Shown here: positions 59,762-64,000 of the stretch, piece after piece | Numbering within the stretch: the first letter of the stretch is position 1 | Layout: every line of letters begins with the position of its first letter | NCBI GenBank assembly: GCA_947561395.2 | Contig: OX387184.1 | Span: forward strand, 8,060,001 to 8,124,000 | Source of the DNA: Buxus sempervirens | Lineage: Eukaryota > Streptophyta > Magnoliopsida > Buxales > Buxaceae | Direction: 5' to 3' | DNA length: 64,000 nucleotides | Translations under genes and position numbers: made by a program | Notes under the pieces: generated by a model | Databases searched by the model: none | Told to the model about the DNA's origin: nothing | What the model saw: only the letters and a program-made list of their open reading frames with translations

Positions 59762-61248
59762 ATCCTAACCCCAAAACAAACAAACCACTTTAGCAGTAAA
59801 ATTCTTTTACTCACAAGAAAATTTACAATAATATTCAGCCCTTTGATATCAATCAAATCCAGATTAAACAGATCCATAATCAGATAACAAATGTAATACC
59901 TAAAGAAAACTAACACATTATCTTATAGTGTCATGAACCCCCATAACCTACCCAGACTCCTTCAATTCCCACTTCGGAAACTTATAGAACTACCCGATTT
60001 GATTTAAGGCTCACCCAATTGGTTTGAATAGATATAAAATTTCTAATATCCTAATCTAGTCTTTGGGTAAGAGGTTGAAGTCTCAAATTATCAAAAATTG
60101 GCTTGAATTGGTCAGAACCATCTTTTCGGCAGTTTCTATTGGGTGCGCTGACCTCTGGCGCTTAGTGTGAGGTTGGCGTGGACTAGGCGTATACTAAAAC
60201 CACACTTTGCACGGACTAAAGTTTACCTGGCGCGAGACAAGCGCGAACTCGGCGATACAAAATAATACTTCGCGCACGGTTGGCGCGAGCTTAGCGCGAA
60301 CTCGGCAAGAACAACATACTATACCTTGCGCTGACTCTACCACTTGGCGCTAGGTAGGCACCAAGTCGGCCGACACTACCTCCAACTCGCAACTCTCTGT
60401 TAATCTTAGAACTCCATGACTAGCCGTATTTTTGACCTCTGTAACTACTCATCTATGCTTCTACCATTACCAAAACACTGTTAAACATGATTCGTATTTA
60501 ATCTAAACAACTTTATAATCACGACTCTAAACCCATCAAATAACTCACGCTTGATAAATAACTTATTCAGAAAACATGCTTTCGACTAATCTCAGAGATC
60601 AAAACCCACCATAAAATCAAAACGATGCTACTCACAGTTATACGCTCCAAAGCCTTGCAACCGCAACTCCTAGTAGAGCAACCCAACAAGTCGATCTTCA
60701 CTCCGTCTTTCTTCGGTTCGCAAGAGTTTTTCTTCTGAACACTTAATCGGCATGAAGCACCCGGTCTTCTTCTCTCCAAAACGCTAGATCACTAGCCGCA
60801 ACTCATTCAACCCAAGGTATGCGAGAACGAAAACCTACGAATCTAACTACCTTATGTATTTATACTTACCCTATATACTTTGCCGCTCGACGATTTTTAA
60901 AACACATGATTCGGTGCAACGCTCGCCCACCAAGTTTCCCTACATACACATAGCTTATTAATTTTATTTTTCCAATAAAAATCATGTAGAAAAATATCGG
61001 GGTTTTACAGCATCGTGGGATGCTGCCACGTGTAGCATCCCACGGATGCTGCATTTTTTACAATAAAAAAGTGAAATATCAGATCAACTGACATTTCACT
61101 TTTTTTTAATGTGATTTTTATAGCATCCGTGGGATGCTACACATGGCAGCATCCCACGGATGCTGTAGGGACAGCCGCAGGGGTCCTGCGGTAGACGATT
61201 TCATCCCGCCGCGAGCGGCAAGCAGTTGCAACAGACTATTTTCATTCC

Positions 61249-61589
61249 GAAGAATTCTACTCGTTTGGAAAGTGGTACAGGAATTCTACTGGTTTTGAAA
61301 GTGGTCTGAACCATCGGAAAAAACTAAGGATCAATTTGGTTCACCCATCGTCTTGGTGGTGTCAGTCATCACATGTGACCGCAAATGGGTCTGCAGCCTC
61401 ATCGTGGCCCTGTGGACCTTCTTGGCTAGCATTCTTCTCCACCATGAGAATTATGCAATAATGTATAAACGGGTTTGTGAGCTGTTGGTGGCCTGTTGGC
61501 TATAGATTTTCAAAAATAAATTTTTTAAGAAATATATGCAATGTTTTCTATTGCCTCAATCTGTATTGAACAAATTGGACCAATTGGCT
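61249..61589. other. Short intergenic stretch
   Basis: A small duplication, GGAATTCTACT/GAATTCTACTC with GAAAGTGGT, occurs at 61250-61305. Otherwise nothing recognisable is present. It may contain decayed 5' sequence of the following LINE. Confidence 0.4.
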
Positions 61590-63266
61590 AATATTTTTTT
61601 CTTGTAGCATGCAAAAGACCGCAAATCTGTTCACGCAGTCTGTTGGAACAGATTATCTCTCCCTCTTTGGAATGGTGGCTTGAATATTCGAAGGGCTTCT
61701 GAGATGAATAAAGCTCTTGTGATGAAGGCAGCCTGGCAATTTCAATCGAATCATCAAAGTTTATGGACAGAACTAATGCGATGTCTCTATTTTCCAGGCA
61801 CATCTTTTCTCCAAGCTACGTCCAGACCAAAGCACTCTTGCATGTGGAAGCAACTTCAAAAATTGAAACACTTTATCAAGATGGGTTCGAGTTGGATAAT
61901 AGCTGATGGTAGTTGTATTAACTTGTATGAGGACATTTGGAGGACAAATGGTGAACGAATTCCTACCTCATCGGATAATGCAGTTGAGTTACTTCAAGGC
62001 AAGGTTAGTGACTTAATCCATCCCTCATCTAAGTAGTGGAATATTGAACTTCTTAGTCATTTATGGCCAGCGAATATTGTTCAATCCATCATCTCTACTC
62101 CCATATCTCCTTCACTAAACCAAGATATGCTCGTATGGCGATTAACATCCACTGGCAAATTTTCTGTTGCTTCGGCTTATTGCTTACTATTGAGTCCCCT
62201 GCTTCAACATGAAGATACTCTTTGGTTACTAATATGGCATCTCAAATGCCCAGCGCGAATTAGGCTCTTTTTCTGGAAAAGCTTGCAAGGTGCTCTTCCT
62301 ACTTCTTATCTTTTATCTTGTTGATTGAGGAATTGTGATGGAATGTGTGTATTTTGCAATGAGGCTAAGGAGACGGTAGAAGATCTTTGGCTCCACTGTC
62401 CTTTCTCTAGAGCAATATGGCTGGTTGCTATTGGTGGAGCAGCACAGACATATGGCCCGACCCATTCTCTGTTTCAATGGCTTCAAACTGCTGTCAAGTT
62501 TTGCAGAAAGACTCCAATGCTTGATCTACAGGAGATCCTACTAAAGGTTGCGTTATTTGGGTGGGTATTGTGGCTGCATCGGAATGAAGTGCTATTTCAT
62601 AACGTCTCCCCTAATGTTTTTCAGGTTGTTCATCACTTTATGAGATTGAGCAATGAAATCCAGATCCTTGATCAACAGAATTCTCCTACCTTAGTTACTC
62701 GAGCTCGAGTGCCTGTTTCATGGGAGCTTCCAAGACAGCCGTTCGTTAAAATAAACTTCGATGGTGCTTTCAGGCATAATTCCAAAGAAGCTGGGATTGG
62801 TGTGATTGCTAGAGACTACAATGGTCATTTCATGGCTGCGATTGCATCTAACTGCACGGTTCTCTCCTCCTTAATGGTGGAAGCAGCGGCTGCACTTGAA
62901 GCTTTTAAGCTCGCCAAGGCTTTACATGTGGCTCATCTTATAATCGAGGGTGATTCACTGACTATGATCCAGATGTTGCAAAGGTTCTCCATGATGATCT
63001 TCAGAATACCACGTGCCCCGCTCCAATTCTACATGAAATTTCTACTATGTGTTATTCATTTCAAGTCATGGAAATCCGGCATACGTACCATGAAGGGAAT
63101 GGTGTAGCAGACTTGTTAACTAACTTTAGTATAGATCGGTATTCATGCTACTGGAATACAAGTCCTCCAGCTTTTTTGTCTACTTTCTTATTGGATGAAC
63201 AACGTGGGTACGTAAAAACTAGATATATATAATAAAATATTACTGTTGTTTACCAAAAAAAAAAAA
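61590..63266 (+). pseudogene. 5'-truncated LINE ORF2 3' end: zf-RVT and RNase H, with poly(A)
   Basis: One frame runs from about 61600 to 62980 with only two in-frame stops (TAG 62034-62036, TGA 62322-62324), then a frameshift in TTGCAAAGGTTCTCC (62976-62990), and continues to 63232. It encodes WNRLSLPLWNGGLNIRR, the Cys/His cluster CVFCNEAKE...HCPFSRAIW (zf-RVT), and an RNase H domain with KINFDGAFRHN, MVEAAAALEAFKLA, IEGDSLTMIQML and HTYHEGNGVADLLTNF, so the acidic catalytic residues are still present. Poly(A) at 63255-63266 marks the 3' end. The few lesions suggest a fairly recent insertion. The reverse transcriptase core is missing. Confidence 0.88.
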
Positions 63267-64000
63267 ACCGTTGCAAGGGAGGACGTTGACCCACCTGGAT
63301 CACAAGGTTCAGGTCAAAATAGTCGCTCCTTCAAGGCAATGCGCCGTTTTAACGGCGATACCGACTACGACCGTAAACAAAAGGGAAAATGGCAGAGTAT
63401 TTTAACGATGCGCTAACGTCCGTCGTTTATGATTTTCTTTAAATAGGTCTCTCCATTTATTCAGAATCTTGTTGTGGAGGACGGCTCCTTGAGATCTGCT
63501 CGCTTGGATCGCCGAAAATCGCCTTCTCTCGTGTAAGACCTCGTTTTCCTTACAATTTCTTTCATTTTGTTCTGTGATCTGTTTCGTTATCCGATCGTTG
63601 TTTAGGGGGTTTCGTATGTTTCTGAAATTCTAGATCTTGATGTCTGTTAAGATCTGAAATATTTTCTTGTTTTTTCGTCTGAACTCGCTGTATTTGAAAT
63701 TTTAGGGGGCTAATTTGTTATTGGCAAAGTTGAATTTTCCGTGCTTGATTAATTTGCGAAATTGAAGTTCAATTTTCGCTCTTGATTTGGATCACAAACT
63801 CCGTGTTTCATCACTAAGGTTTGAACAATCTAGCCGATCTGTGTTTGAGGGAAGGATCTGTTCCGTGATTGCTTTGATTTATGTATGAGGCTGAACCCTA
63901 TAACATACTGCATAATATCAGTTGAATTTCTTGCTAGATTTGATTTATTATTTCATCATAAATTAAGATCATGTCATTCATTAGATTTTGATCTTGACGG
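63267..64000 (+). promoter_or_regulatory. Probable promoter, 5' UTR and leader intron of a downstream gene
   Basis: After the LINE tail, composition changes to a mixed, GC-richer stretch with a TATA-like TTTAAATAGG at 63438-63447 and a pyrimidine-rich presumed leader. A good donor, CTCGT|GTAAGACC, is at 63532/63533. It is followed by T-rich intron-like DNA with no long open frame up to the window end. This layout (short leader, long 5' UTR intron) is common in highly expressed plant genes such as ubiquitins and actins; the gene itself is outside the window. Confidence 0.4.

Larger units (their letters stand above)
55470..61009. mobile_element. Nest level C: solo-LTR-like insertion in element B
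   Basis: It begins TGTAACGCCTCGGATCC, ends TCGGGGTTTTACA, and is flanked by GCAT on both sides (55466-55469 and 61010-61013). Removing it restores B's palindrome, which proves the insertion. Inside are four CTACTCAGGGTATC-type repeats (about 56090-56200) and, to the right, a GC-rich stretch with many GGCGCGA motifs (60140-60370). The TGTAAC...GTTTTACA ends resemble LTRs of Tekay/Del-type chromoviruses, a tentative assignment. Confidence 0.6.
55422..61207. mobile_element. Nest level B: Mutator-like MITE with 9-bp target duplication
   Basis: The left end GGGTTGATATCGTCTGCCGC pairs with the right end TACCGCAGGA...GACGATTTCATCCC read inverted. Both sides carry GCCGCGAGC (55413-55421 and 61208-61216), the 9-base duplication typical of Mutator-like elements. 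B's own body is only 55422-55469 plus 61010-61207. Rejoined at GCAT, its halves form a near-perfect palindrome built on GCATCCGTGGGATGCTGCCA. Confidence 0.8.
55276..61248. mobile_element. Nest level A: older Mutator-like MITE split by later insertions
   Basis: The left part 55276-55421 starts AGTTGAAATCATCTGTTG; the right part 61217-61248 ends CAACAGACTATTTTCATTCC. These are inverted relatives of the family ends, and both continue with matching TGCATGC/GCAAGCA text. The two parts are separated by element B, whose target duplication GCCGCGAGC lies within A. A's own target duplication is no longer clear. Confidence 0.6.

Overview
The window is nuclear DNA of a flowering plant. It holds widely spaced, intron-rich genes of plant-specific families (SKIP2/VFB F-box, D3-type cyclin, WAT1-related transporter, DCL) separated by LINEs, MITEs, solo LTRs and an endogenous pararetrovirus. 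Intergenic DNA is AT-rich. Nothing in it points to a grass; a magnoliid or eudicot is my inference, and the species cannot be read from the sequence. Exon boundaries below were placed by hand from splice consensus and by keeping family-conserved protein reading in frame.

Layout: 1-5426 (+), last eight coding exons of a PTEN2-type phosphatase, with a decayed LINE directly behind it. 6969-15888 (+), complete eight-exon MPDU1 homologue with two U12-type introns; its 5.4 kb intron 5 carries a near-palindromic pararetrovirus dimer and a LINE tail. 15889-22909, intergenic DNA with a MITE and a solo LTR. 22910-24511 (-), single-exon SKIP2/VFB-type F-box/LRR gene. 28027-32998 (+), three-exon DCL (DUF3223) gene. 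33000-39900, intergenic DNA with a MITE and a LINE split by a Tourist-like MITE. 39967-41413 (+), D3-type cyclin. 47947-52241 (+), seven-exon WAT1-related (EamA) transporter. 52736-54323, Harbinger-like element filled with a CTCTAGA-rich array. 54929-61248, a cluster of Mutator-like MITEs, one of which holds a five-deep nest of insertions. 61590-63266, LINE 3' end with RNase H. 63267-64000, probable promoter and leader intron of a gene that continues past the window.

The genes do not form a pathway: phosphoinositide signalling, dolichol-linked sugar use, SCF ubiquitin ligation, plastid development, G1 cell-cycle control and membrane transport. Their order is ordinary plant euchromatin.

The most unusual features are the pararetrovirus inverted repeat inside a transcribed intron (a possible natural hairpin-siRNA source), the paired minor-spliceosome introns of the same gene, two stop-free frame-preserving introns in the cyclin, and the nested insertion stack, whose order can be reconstructed from target-site duplications.
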